From Fimbriimonadaceae bacterium (GTDB lineage: Bacteria; Armatimonadota; Fimbriimonadia; Fimbriimonadales; Fimbriimonadaceae), in assembly GCA_019454125.1 (NCBI GenBank), contig CP075365.1, forward strand, positions 1,668,218-1,732,217: a stretch of 64,000 bases of DNA. Direction: 5' to 3'. The notes below the pieces were generated by a model. It ran no database searches, had not been told where the DNA came from, and worked only from the letters and a program-made list of their open reading frames with translations. Of this stretch, positions 33,825 through 41,126 are shown one piece after another (the first letter of the stretch is position 1; each line of letters begins with the position of its first letter). The translations under genes and the position numbers were made by a program.

Positions 33825-34412
33825 ATGGCGAGGAAAGATAAGGAACAGAAAGTGAGCGGGCCGCAGGGGCCCTTGCCTCCGGCACGGTTGCGAAAGGTCT
33901 ACCGTGAGCAGGTCGTGCCCAAGCTCATGGAGCAGTTTAAGTATAGCACCGTGATGCAGGTGCCGCGCCTCGTCAAGGTCACCGTCAACATGGGGACCGG
34001 CTCCGAGGAGAAGGAGCTCGACAACTCGTTGCGCGACATGCAGGTCATCACGGGCCAAAAGCCGGTGCCCACCATCGCGCGAAAGTCGATCTCGAACTTC
34101 AAGCTCCGCGAGGGCATGAAGATCGGGTGCCGGGTCACGCTCCGCGGCGACCGCATGTACTACTTCTTCGACAAGCTGTGCACCGTCGCCCTCCCGAGGA
34201 TCCGCGACTTCCAGGGCCTTTCTCCGAAGTCGTTCGACGGCCGTGGCAACTATTCGCTCGGATTAAAGGAGCAGCTCGTCTTCCCGGAGATCGACTACGA
34301 TTCGTTCGACAAGATCCGAGGGATGGACATCACCGTCGTCACCACCGCCAGGACGGACGAAGAAGGCCGTGCCCTGCTGAAGATGCTGGGCATGCCGCTT
34401 CGCGAGAAGTAA
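33825..34412 (+). CDS. rplE: Ribosomal protein L5
   Basis: 195 residues; typical L5 is about 180 and the extra part is a polar N-terminal extension. The core is clear: [13 protein letters not shown] near 26-38, [11 protein letters not shown] near 46-56, and [20 protein letters not shown] near 126-145. It binds 5S rRNA. It is the last ribosomal gene here: rpsN, rpsH, rplF, rplR and the rest of the spc cluster do not follow. Confidence 0.96.
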   Translation: MARKDKEQKVSGPQGPLPPARLRKVYREQVVPKLMEQFKYSTVMQVPRLVKVTVNMGTGSEEKELDNSLRDMQVITGQKPVPTIARKSISNFKLREGMKIGCRVTLRGDRMYYFFDKLCTVALPRIRDFQGLSPKSFDGRGNYSLGLKEQLVFPEIDYDSFDKIRGMDITVVTTARTDEEGRALLKMLGMPLREK

Positions 34413-34451
34413 GGCGACTGGCGGGACTTCCCGCCTCCACCGAGGCCGCTC

Positions 34452-34471
34452 GCCCTCCCCTATGGGAGGGC
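34452..34471 (+). terminator. Terminator of the ribosomal operon
   Basis: GCCCTCCC (34452-34459) pairs with GGGAGGGC (34464-34471) across a four-base loop, followed by TTCTGTGCTAAAATTCTC. It lies 39 bases past the rplE stop. Confidence 0.75.
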
Positions 34472-34491
34472 TTCTGTGCTAAAATTCTCGG

Positions 34492-34497
34492 TTATAG
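34492..34497 (+). promoter_or_regulatory. Candidate -10 box for nusA
   Basis: TTATAG lies between the rplE terminator and the nusA leader hairpin. The -35 region overlaps the terminator and is poor. It is placed so that the transcript would start just before the leader terminator. Confidence 0.4.
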
Positions 34498-34510
34498 TCA
34501 GATCGGAGCC

Positions 34511-34542
34511 ACGAGGCTGGCCGAGTGGCGAGCCTCGTTTTT
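34511..34542 (+). terminator. Intrinsic terminator in the nusA leader (attenuator candidate)
   Basis: ACGAGGCT (34511-34518) pairs perfectly with AGCCTCGT (34531-34538), with a 12-base loop containing GGCC, and four further Ts follow (34539-34542). It ends 12 bases before ATG 34555 and lies downstream of the candidate promoter. A terminator this close to the start of nusA, a factor that acts at intrinsic terminators, suggests feedback control. Confidence 0.8.
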
Positions 34543-34554
34543 CGTGGCAGGTCG

Positions 34555-35637
34555 ATGGGAACGATGGATATCCTACAGGAACTGAAGCAGATCGCGACAG
34601 AGCGAGAGATCCCGGTCGAGGAACTCAAATATGAACTCGAGCAGGCTCTAGCGGTCGCTTACAAGCGCTTCCGAAACTCTTCGGGAGAAGCTGTCGTTCG
34701 CCTCGACCCTTCCAAGAAATCGGGCGCCGTGGTGGAAAAGGAGGTCGTCGGCGAGGTCCTCGACCCCGCTGTCCAAATCGGCCTGGAATCCGCAAAGCGC
34801 TACAACCCAAACACCCAGATCGGGGACTTTGTCGACATCGAAATCGACACCAACACCTTCGGTCGCATCGCCGCGCAGACCTTCAAGCAGGTCTTGACCC
34901 AGAAGCTGCGCGAAGCGGAGCTGAGGCGAGTCCACGAGCAGTTCAGCGAAGAATTGGGCGAGGTCGTCAACGGCCTCGTCACCCGCCGCGAAGAGGGCAG
35001 CGTGATGATCCAGGTCGGCCGCCACGAAGTCGAACTGCCAAAGCGGGAACAGGTCGGGACAGACGACTATCGGCCCAACGAGCGCATCAAGGTCTACGTC
35101 CTGAAGATCGACGACACGTACCGGGGGTTCCGGGTGATCGTCAGTCGTTCGCACCCGAACCTGCTGAGGAAGCTGGTCGAACTCGAGGTGCCGGAGATCG
35201 CCGAAGGCCTCGTCGAGATCAAGAGTGTGGCGCGCGAACCAGGTCAACGGGCCAAGATCGCCGTCCTCTCGCACGATGAGCGCATCGACGCGGTCGGCTC
35301 CTGCGTCGGCCAGCGGGGTAGCCGGATCCAATCGATCATGGACGAGCTTCGGCCTGAGAAGATCGACGTCGTTCCGTGGAGCGAAGACCCGCGCCAGTTC
35401 ATCATCAATGCGCTGAGCCCAGCGAAGGTCAACACCTTGCGCTTGAACGAAGAGGAGCGGAGCGCGTACGTCATCGTGCCGGACACGCAACTTTCGCTGG
35501 CGATCGGCCGGGGCGGGCAGAACGTGCGGTTGGCGGCACGTCTTACAGAATGGAAGATCGATATTCGAAGCGAGGGCCAGGCAGCCCAGGAAGCGAAGGA
35601 GCAGCTGGGGACGAAGACAGAGGCGGCGGAAGCCTGA
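34555..35637 (+). CDS. nusA: Transcription termination/antitermination factor NusA
   Basis: 360 residues. The N-terminal RNA polymerase-binding domain begins D-I-L-Q-E-L-K-Q-I-A-T-E-R-E-I-P. The S1 domain is at about 125-200 (G-L-V-T-R-R-E-E-G-S-V-M-I-Q-V-G), followed by two KH domains with V-G-S-C-V-G-Q-R-G-S-R-I near 245 and L-A-I-G-R-G-G-Q-N-V-R-L near 318. The enterobacterial C-terminal acidic repeats are absent, as in most phyla. ATG 34555 (or 34564) is chosen because GTG 34525 lies inside the leader terminator. Genes rnpM and infB follow in the classic order; rimP, usually first, is absent. Confidence 0.95.
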   Translation: MGTMDILQELKQIATEREIPVEELKYELEQALAVAYKRFRNSSGEAVVRLDPSKKSGAVVEKEVVGEVLDPAVQIGLESAKRYNPNTQIGDFVDIEIDTNTFGRIAAQTFKQVLTQKLREAELRRVHEQFSEELGEVVNGLVTRREEGSVMIQVGRHEVELPKREQVGTDDYRPNERIKVYVLKIDDTYRGFRVIVSRSHPNLLRKLVELEVPEIAEGLVEIKSVAREPGQRAKIAVLSHDERIDAVGSCVGQRGSRIQSIMDELRPEKIDVVPWSEDPRQFIINALSPAKVNTLRLNEEERSAYVIVPDTQLSLAIGRGGQNVRLAARLTEWKIDIRSEGQAAQEAKEQLGTKTEAAEA

Positions 35638-35891
35638 GAGCACCGGTCCGCACCTGCGTCGTTTGCCGGGCCAAGCGGCCCCAATCCAGCTTGGTGCGGG
35701 TGCGCCAGGGCTGGGACGGCTTGGCCGTCGGGCTGGCCCAGGGCCGCGGGCGCAGCGCCTACTGTTGCTTCGCGGCGGAATGTCGCCGGCAACTCGGTGA
35801 AAAGGGGCGGCTCGAACGCGCTCTTCGAAGACAAATCCCGGGCGCAGAGAAAGCGAGAGTCTTGACAGAGGTTACGAATTGGCAGAATTAA
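35634..35891 (+). CDS. rnpM: YlxR/RnpM family RNA-binding protein
   Basis: About 85 residues. It has the family pattern R-T-C-V-V-C-R-A-K-R-P-Q-S-S-L-V-R-V, then G-R-G-R-S-A-Y-C-C near 41-49 and L-E-R-A-L-R near 63-68. In Bacillus the homologue modulates RNase P. It is always found between nusA and infB, as here. No ATG, GTG or TTG lies near the conserved start. CTG 35634, overlapping the nusA TGA as CTGA with GGCGGAAG upstream, gives the natural length. ATG 35550 would add a 28-residue head overlapping nusA. Confidence 0.8.
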   Translation: MRAPVRTCVVCRAKRPQSSLVRVRQGWDGLAVGLAQGRGRSAYCCFAAECRRQLGEKGRLERALRRQIPGAEKARVLTEVTNWQN

Positions 35892-35902
35892 AGGAAGCAG
35901 GT

Positions 35903-37831
35903 ATGAGCATCGCGATCCAGGAGTTTGCAAAGAAGCACGGTCTGACTGAAAAGCAGGTCACCGGCGCGCTGGACGAACTCGGCATCGCACACGGCAACGG
36001 CACTTTTGAAGCCGATGCGGACGAAGTCGAGCTCATTCTGGAGCAGGCTAAGACGCTCGAAGGAGAGGCCGACGGCAACACCCTCATCCTGCCTCCAAAC
36101 CGCACCCCGCGCGACCTCGCCGTCGCCATGGGCAAACCGGACAAGGACGTTCTGAAGACGCTCATGACGAAGGTGAAGGTCATGGCGACCCTGACCACGG
36201 CGCTCCAGCCTGCCGTCGCCGAGCGCCTGGCGAAGGAATACGGCTTTAACGTCCGGTGGGAAGAGCCAAAGCCGGAGCCGAAGAAAGGCGCTAAGCCGAC
36301 GAAGCCCGGCGCGAAGACGGGCGAGGCCGTCCTGCGCCCGCCGGTGGTCACGATCCTGGGCCACGTCGACCACGGCAAGACGTCGTTGCTGGACTACATC
36401 CGCAAGACCAACGTCGTCGCCAAAGAGCACGGCGGGATTACCCAGCACATCGGCGCTTACCAGGTCAGGCTGCCAGAAGGACTGATCACCTTCTTGGATA
36501 CCCCGGGCCACGCGGCTTTCACCGCGATGCGCGCCAGAGGAGCCCAGGTGACGGACATCGCGATCCTCGTGGTGGCCGCGGACGACGGCATCATGCCGCA
36601 GACGATCGAGGCGATCAGCCACGTGAAGAACGCGGACGTGCCGATCATCGTCGCGGTCAACAAAGTCGACAAGCCGGAGGCCAACCCCGACCGCGTCCTG
36701 CAACAGCTCACCCAGTACGAACTCATCCCGGAGAGCTTTGGCGGTGAAGTCATCACCGTGCCCGTCTCGGCGGTTACGGGACAAGGGGTCCCCGAGCTTC
36801 TTGAAATGATCCTGCTCCAAGCCGAGGTGATGGAGCTCAAGGCCAATCCTCGCGGCGACCTGGAAGGGGTCGTTATCGAAGCGAAGCTCGACAAGGGGCG
36901 CGGCCCAGTCGCTACGGTGCTCATCGAGGAAGGCACGCTCAAGATCGGTGACGTCGTGACCGTCGGCAACACCTGGGGCAAGATCAAGGCGATGAACGAC
37001 TGGAAGGGGGAGCGCCTCAAGGAAGCGGGCCCCTCCACTCCGGTCGAGATCCTCGGCCTCTCCGAGGTGCCCCATGCCGGTGACCGGCTCGATAGCGCGA
37101 AGGACGAGAGGGCGGGCCGGGACATGAGCGAGACCCGGCTGCTGGACGTCCGCAACAAGGCGATGACCACCGGCAAGCGGAAAGTCAGCCTCAAGGACAT
37201 CCGCAAGTTGGGCGAAGAAGACGACATCAAGGACCTGAACCTGATCGTGAAGGCCGACGTCCAAGGCTCGGTCGAAGCGGTCAAGGGCTTGCTGGACAAG
37301 ATTGAGAACGAGGAGGTGAACGTCAGCGTCATCCATACCGGGGTCGGTAGCGTCACCGAGTCCGATATCCTCCTCGCCAGCGCGGCCAACGCGATCGTGG
37401 TCGGTTTCAACGTCAAGCCGGAAGGGCAGGCGAAAGCCGAGGCCGAGCGGCAGAAGGTCGAAATCCGGACCTACAACATCATCTATGAGCTGATCGAGGA
37501 CATCGAGAACGCCGTCAAGGGCATGCTCGAGCCCAAGTTCGAGGAGCAGTACATGGGCACGATTGAAATCCGGGTGGCGTTCAAGCTCTCGAAGGCGGGC
37601 AAGGTCGCCGGCTCCCACTGCACTGACGGCAAGGTCACGCGCAACGCGAGCGTGCGGGTGCGCCGAGCGAACGAGGTCGTATACCAGGGCAAGCTCGCTT
37701 CTTTGCGCAACGTCAAGGAAGACGTGCGCGAGATCATTGCGGGGCAGGACTGCGGCATGAAGTTCGACGGCTGGGAAGACTTCAAGGAAGGCGACGTCGT
37801 CGAAGCCTACGAGCTCGTGCAAGTGAACTAG
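35903..37831 (+). CDS. infB: Translation initiation factor IF-2
   Basis: A 642-residue GTPase that positions initiator tRNA. The N-terminal region is short: one IF2-N-like domain (residues 1-60), then a second near 62-120 (R-T-P-R-D-L-A-V-A-M-G). The G domain has G1 G-H-V-D-H-G-K-T (153-160), G2 G-G-I-T-Q-H-I-G-A-Y, G3 D-T-P-G-H and G4 N-K-V-D, then domains II, III and C. ATG 35903 has AAGGAAGC upstream and is preferred over TTG 35879, which overlaps rnpM. rbfA and truB, frequent followers, are absent. Confidence 0.96.
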   Translation: MSIAIQEFAKKHGLTEKQVTGALDELGIAHGNGTFEADADEVELILEQAKTLEGEADGNTLILPPNRTPRDLAVAMGKPDKDVLKTLMTKVKVMATLTTALQPAVAERLAKEYGFNVRWEEPKPEPKKGAKPTKPGAKTGEAVLRPPVVTILGHVDHGKTSLLDYIRKTNVVAKEHGGITQHIGAYQVRLPEGLITFLDTPGHAAFTAMRARGAQVTDIAILVVAADDGIMPQTIEAISHVKNADVPIIVAVNKVDKPEANPDRVLQQLTQYELIPESFGGEVITVPVSAVTGQGVPELLEMILLQAEVMELKANPRGDLEGVVIEAKLDKGRGPVATVLIEEGTLKIGDVVTVGNTWGKIKAMNDWKGERLKEAGPSTPVEILGLSEVPHAGDRLDSAKDERAGRDMSETRLLDVRNKAMTTGKRKVSLKDIRKLGEEDDIKDLNLIVKADVQGSVEAVKGLLDKIENEEVNVSVIHTGVGSVTESDILLASAANAIVVGFNVKPEGQAKAEAERQKVEIRTYNIIYELIEDIENAVKGMLEPKFEEQYMGTIEIRVAFKLSKAGKVAGSHCTDGKVTRNASVRVRRANEVVYQGKLASLRNVKEDVREIIAGQDCGMKFDGWEDFKEGDVVEAYELVQVN

Positions 37832-37855
37832 GCGGGCTCGCCCGGGAGGAGAGGA

Positions 37856-38899
37856 TTGGCCACGCCTGGGTTTCGGATCGGAAATGTCCGCGTCGACCCT
37901 CCCCTGGTGCTTGCCCCCATGGAGGACGTCACGGCCCTCCCCATGCGCCTCATCGCAAAGCGGGTCGCGGCGCCCGGGCTGATGTTCAGCGAGTTCGTCA
38001 GCGCCATGGCCATCCATTACGGCGCGAAGAAGACGCTGAAGAAACTTCGCGTCCATGAGGAGGAACGGCCCCTCGGAATCCAAATCTTCGGCGCGGAACC
38101 CGACGTGATGGCCGAGACGGCCCGGCTCTGCGAGGAGGCGGGGGCGGACCTCATCGACATCAACATGGGTTGTTGGGTGCCGAAGGTGTGCCGGACAGGC
38201 TCCGGCGCCGCGCTCCTCAAGGATCCCGACGCGGCCGAAGCCATCGTCCGCGCCGTCGTCCGAGCGGTCGCCGTTCCCGTGACCGTAAAGGTGCGCGCAG
38301 GCTGGGATTATTCGCTCTTCGCCGCGCCCGAGCTTGCCAAGCGGTTTGTGGGCGTGGGCGCCCAGATGATCACGCTCCACGCGCGTTTCGCGAAGCAGGG
38401 CTTCGAGGGCGAGGCGGACTGGAGCCTGGTGCGCGAACTGCGGAAGGCGGTCGAGGTGCCGCTGCTGGGCAACGGCGATGTCAAGACGGCCGATGACGCC
38501 CGACGGATGGTCGAAGAGACCGGGTGCGACGGGGTCATGGTCGGCCGGGCCGCCATTAGCAACCCGTGGCGGCTCCGCTCGATCCGTTGCGGCCTGACCG
38601 GCGAGCCCGCGCCCCCCGAGCCGGGCCTCTCGGAACGAGTCGCGACAGCGCTGGACCACGCCAAACTGATGGTCCAGTACGAGCATGAAGCCGACGAACA
38701 GACCAGCGCGAAGACCAGCGAGGCGGACGTGGAGCTTCGCGCGATCCGCGCCCTGCGCGGCCAACTCCCCCTCTACATCAAAGGCGCACCTGGGGCGAGC
38801 GATGTCCGTGGTCGCCTCAGTACGGTCTCGAGTGTCGCCGAGCTTGAGGACATCCTAACCGGCTTCTTGCAGAGAGCGTCGGCCGCCTCCGCCGTTTAG
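37856..38899 (+). CDS. dus: tRNA-dihydrouridine synthase (DusB-like)
   Basis: A 347-residue FMN enzyme that reduces uridines in tRNA D-loops. It has the TIM-barrel start L-A-P-M-E-D-V-T near 17-24, the catalytic Cys in D-I-N-M-G-C (near residue 104), V-K-V-R-A-G-W near 145, T-L-H-A-R near 178, and the FMN phosphate-binding G-N-G-D-V and D-G-V-M-V-G-R-A-A near 210 and 228. The residue after the catalytic Cys is Trp where Pro is usual. It starts at TTG 37856 after the good ribosome binding site AGGAGAGG, 24 bases behind infB. Confidence 0.92.
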   Translation: MATPGFRIGNVRVDPPLVLAPMEDVTALPMRLIAKRVAAPGLMFSEFVSAMAIHYGAKKTLKKLRVHEEERPLGIQIFGAEPDVMAETARLCEEAGADLIDINMGCWVPKVCRTGSGAALLKDPDAAEAIVRAVVRAVAVPVTVKVRAGWDYSLFAAPELAKRFVGVGAQMITLHARFAKQGFEGEADWSLVRELRKAVEVPLLGNGDVKTADDARRMVEETGCDGVMVGRAAISNPWRLRSIRCGLTGEPAPPEPGLSERVATALDHAKLMVQYEHEADEQTSAKTSEADVELRAIRALRGQLPLYIKGAPGASDVRGRLSTVSSVAELEDILTGFLQRASAASAV

Positions 38900-38912
38900 A
38901 AGGGCAAGAGGC

Positions 38913-40184
38913 ATGCTGGAATACACCGCGTACACCCTCTTCCACCTCGTGCTCAGCCCGGTGCTCGCCCTGCGGGGCCTCGCGCGCGCGCGGCGTCGCG
39001 GCTACGGGCGCTTGATGCGGGAGCGGCTCTTTGGGGGCGGGAAACCGCCTCACAAGGCGGACTGGACCGCGGTCTACGCGGGCTACATGGGGGAAGCCCG
39101 TCTTGGCGAGCGGATCGCCAGAGAATTGGCCGCGGAGCTAGGTCTCGACACCGTGCTCCTGGTTGCGACCGACGAGGCGGCAAAGACCAGGGACGGGGTG
39201 CTCGTACGAGGCGCCCCGTTTAACAGCCCTTTCTCAGTCCTCCTCTTCCTGGCGCGCTGGGGGCCTAGAGAGCTCATAGCGGTCGGCTCGGTGGACGCTT
39301 GGCACGTGAAGGCGCTGGCCCGGCTTACGGGGACTTCGGTCTTCGTGGTCGATGGGGACCTGACGGGCGAGGAGGCCGCGCGGCAAAGCGGCCGTTTCGG
39401 CCACAGGCACCAGTTCGCCCTGCCGAACGGCTACACGGTCTCCAGCGCCGCGGGCAAGGACCTCTTGGCGAGCCTCGGGGCGGATCCCGCCACGATCTTG
39501 GTCGAGACGCCGCTGAGCCTCAACGTCAGCCCGCCTAAGGCGGCCTTGCCGTGGCACGCCGTTCTCGGTAGCGACGCGGGAGATCTTGTCATCGTGGCGG
39601 GGTGCACCCACCCGGAGGACGAGGGTCCCGTGCTCACGGCCTTCGAAGCAGTCCGCCAGGTCATTCCAGATGCGCGGTTGATTCTCGCCCCTCGGCGGGT
39701 CGAACGCGCACCCGAGGTCGCGGCTAAGGTGAAAGCCGCGGCGATCCCGTGCGTCCTGCGCACGGAAGGCATATCCGCTCCGCCCGGTGCGGTCTTGGTG
39801 CTGGACACCATCGGTGAGCTACGCGACGCCTACTCAGGCGCCACAGTGGCCTTCATAGGCGGCACGTTCGGCGCATCCCGAGGGGGGCACTCGCCCAGCG
39901 AGGCAGTCGCCTGGGGAGTCCCCCTCACCCTGGGCTGCCACTTCGAACAGCACCGGTCCGCCTACGAGTTCCTTCGGGAAGCGGGTACCGCTACCTTCTG
40001 CCCTGACGCGGAGCACCTCGCTAATGCCTGGAAAGAGGCCTATGAAAACCCTGCCGTGAAAGAACGGGCCGAAGCACTAGCCCGGCGGCTGGCTGAAGAG
40101 GGGGAAGGCCAGATTGCCCGCCTTTACCGCAAGCTGACCGGTTTACGTCCCTCTGGGGCCAAGGCTCGGCCTTCGGGCCAGTAG
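38913..40184 (+). CDS. waaA: Kdo transferase-like glycosyltransferase (lipid A core, GT30)
   Basis: A 423-residue protein resembling 3-deoxy-D-manno-octulosonic acid transferase. It has a single N-terminal membrane anchor, and Y-A-G-Y-M-G-E-A-R where the catalytic Glu of the S-V-G-E motif lies (near residue 58). The CMP-Kdo-binding half has A-P-R-R-V-E-R-A-P-E-V (near 262) and F-I-G-G-T-F-G-A-S-R-G-G-H-S-P-S-E-A-V-A-W-G (near 313-334). Several positions differ from canonical WaaA (M-G-E for V-G-E, no T-E-I-W), so it is a divergent member. It implies LPS or a Kdo-like outer-membrane glycolipid. lpxK is not adjacent. Confidence 0.82.
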   Translation: MLEYTAYTLFHLVLSPVLALRGLARARRRGYGRLMRERLFGGGKPPHKADWTAVYAGYMGEARLGERIARELAAELGLDTVLLVATDEAAKTRDGVLVRGAPFNSPFSVLLFLARWGPRELIAVGSVDAWHVKALARLTGTSVFVVDGDLTGEEAARQSGRFGHRHQFALPNGYTVSSAAGKDLLASLGADPATILVETPLSLNVSPPKAALPWHAVLGSDAGDLVIVAGCTHPEDEGPVLTAFEAVRQVIPDARLILAPRRVERAPEVAAKVKAAAIPCVLRTEGISAPPGAVLVLDTIGELRDAYSGATVAFIGGTFGASRGGHSPSEAVAWGVPLTLGCHFEQHRSAYEFLREAGTATFCPDAEHLANAWKEAYENPAVKERAEALARRLAEEGEGQIARLYRKLTGLRPSGAKARPSGQ

Positions 40185-40205
40185 AATCGTCTCTGGACAC
40201 CAACG

Positions 40206-41126
40206 ATGCTGTTCCGCACCTTGATCCTGCGCGCCTCAGCCCTGCCGTTCGTCAAGGCGTTCATGACTCGGTCGCCGCTGGTCCGGCCGGTCGTCCGAAG
40301 GTTCATCGCGGGCGAGACGGTCGAGCAAGCCATCCAAGTTGGCGACGGGCTCGCGGCCTCGTGCTTTAACGTGTCCTTGGACCTGCTCGGCGAGAACGTG
40401 GCGTCCGTCACGGAGGCGGAGCGGGAGCGCGACGCCTATGTGGACCTCGTCCGCCGCATCGGGCAAAGCCCGCACGTCGAGAAGATCAACGTTTCGATCA
40501 AGCTGACCGCGCTGGGCCTCGACCAAGGAGATGAGATCGCCGAGAAACACTATCGCGAGATCGTCGCCGAGGCGGCGAAGTTCGGCATGTTCGTCCGTGC
40601 AGACATGGAAGCGAGCGCCTATACCGAGCGGACGGTGGCCATGGTGGCGCGGGTCTTCGCCGACCTCAAGAACACGGGGACGGTTCTGCAAAGCATGCTG
40701 CACCGCACCCTGGACGACGCCCGCACGATGATCGCCCTCGGCGCGCGTGTCCGCATCGTCAAGGGCGCCTACCTAGAGCCGGCCACGGTCGCCTATCAGG
40801 ACAAGGCCACAGTCGACGCGAAGTACGTCGAGGTGGCGAAGATGCTGCTTTCGGAGGGCAACTACCCGGCTATCGCGACCCACGACGAGCGGATCATTGG
40901 CGAGCTCAAGGCGTTCGTGCGAGAGAAGGGGATCGACCCTGCGAAGTTCGAGTGGCAAATGCTCTACGGCATCCGGCGCGACCTGCAGGACCGCCTTAGG
41001 GAAGAGGGTTACAACGTCCGGGTCTATGTCCCGTTCGGCTCGGCTTGGTACCCCTACTTTTCGCGCAGGCTGGCCGAGCGCCCTGCAAACCTGGCCTTCA
41101 TCGCGAAGAGCCTGGTCCGCCGCTAG
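40206..41126 (+). CDS. Proline dehydrogenase (monofunctional, FAD)
   Basis: 306 residues. It oxidises proline to pyrroline-5-carboxylate and passes electrons to the quinone pool. Conserved parts are S-L-D-L-L-G-E near 57-63, K-x-S/I-K-L-T near 99-104, R-A-D-M-E near 133-137, I-V-K-G-A-Y-L-E-P near 186-194, A-T-H-D-E near 222-226, F-E-W-Q-M-L-Y-G-I-R near 244-253, and the terminal F-G-x-x-W-Y-P-Y-F-x-R-R-L-A-E-R-P-A-N. It lacks the P5C dehydrogenase half of PutA. It starts 21 bases after waaA, but a TAGAAT motif lies in between, so it may have its own promoter. Confidence 0.93.
   Translation: MLFRTLILRASALPFVKAFMTRSPLVRPVVRRFIAGETVEQAIQVGDGLAASCFNVSLDLLGENVASVTEAERERDAYVDLVRRIGQSPHVEKINVSIKLTALGLDQGDEIAEKHYREIVAEAAKFGMFVRADMEASAYTERTVAMVARVFADLKNTGTVLQSMLHRTLDDARTMIALGARVRIVKGAYLEPATVAYQDKATVDAKYVEVAKMLLSEGNYPAIATHDERIIGELKAFVREKGIDPAKFEWQMLYGIRRDLQDRLREEGYNVRVYVPFGSAWYPYFSRRLAERPANLAFIAKSLVRR

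Noticed and set aside
35888-38764. 958-codon open frame on the minus strand opposite infB and dus
   Set aside because: The plus strand encodes two recognisable proteins with conserved motifs. The minus translation is His/Asp/Arg-rich noise typical of GC-rich antisense frames.
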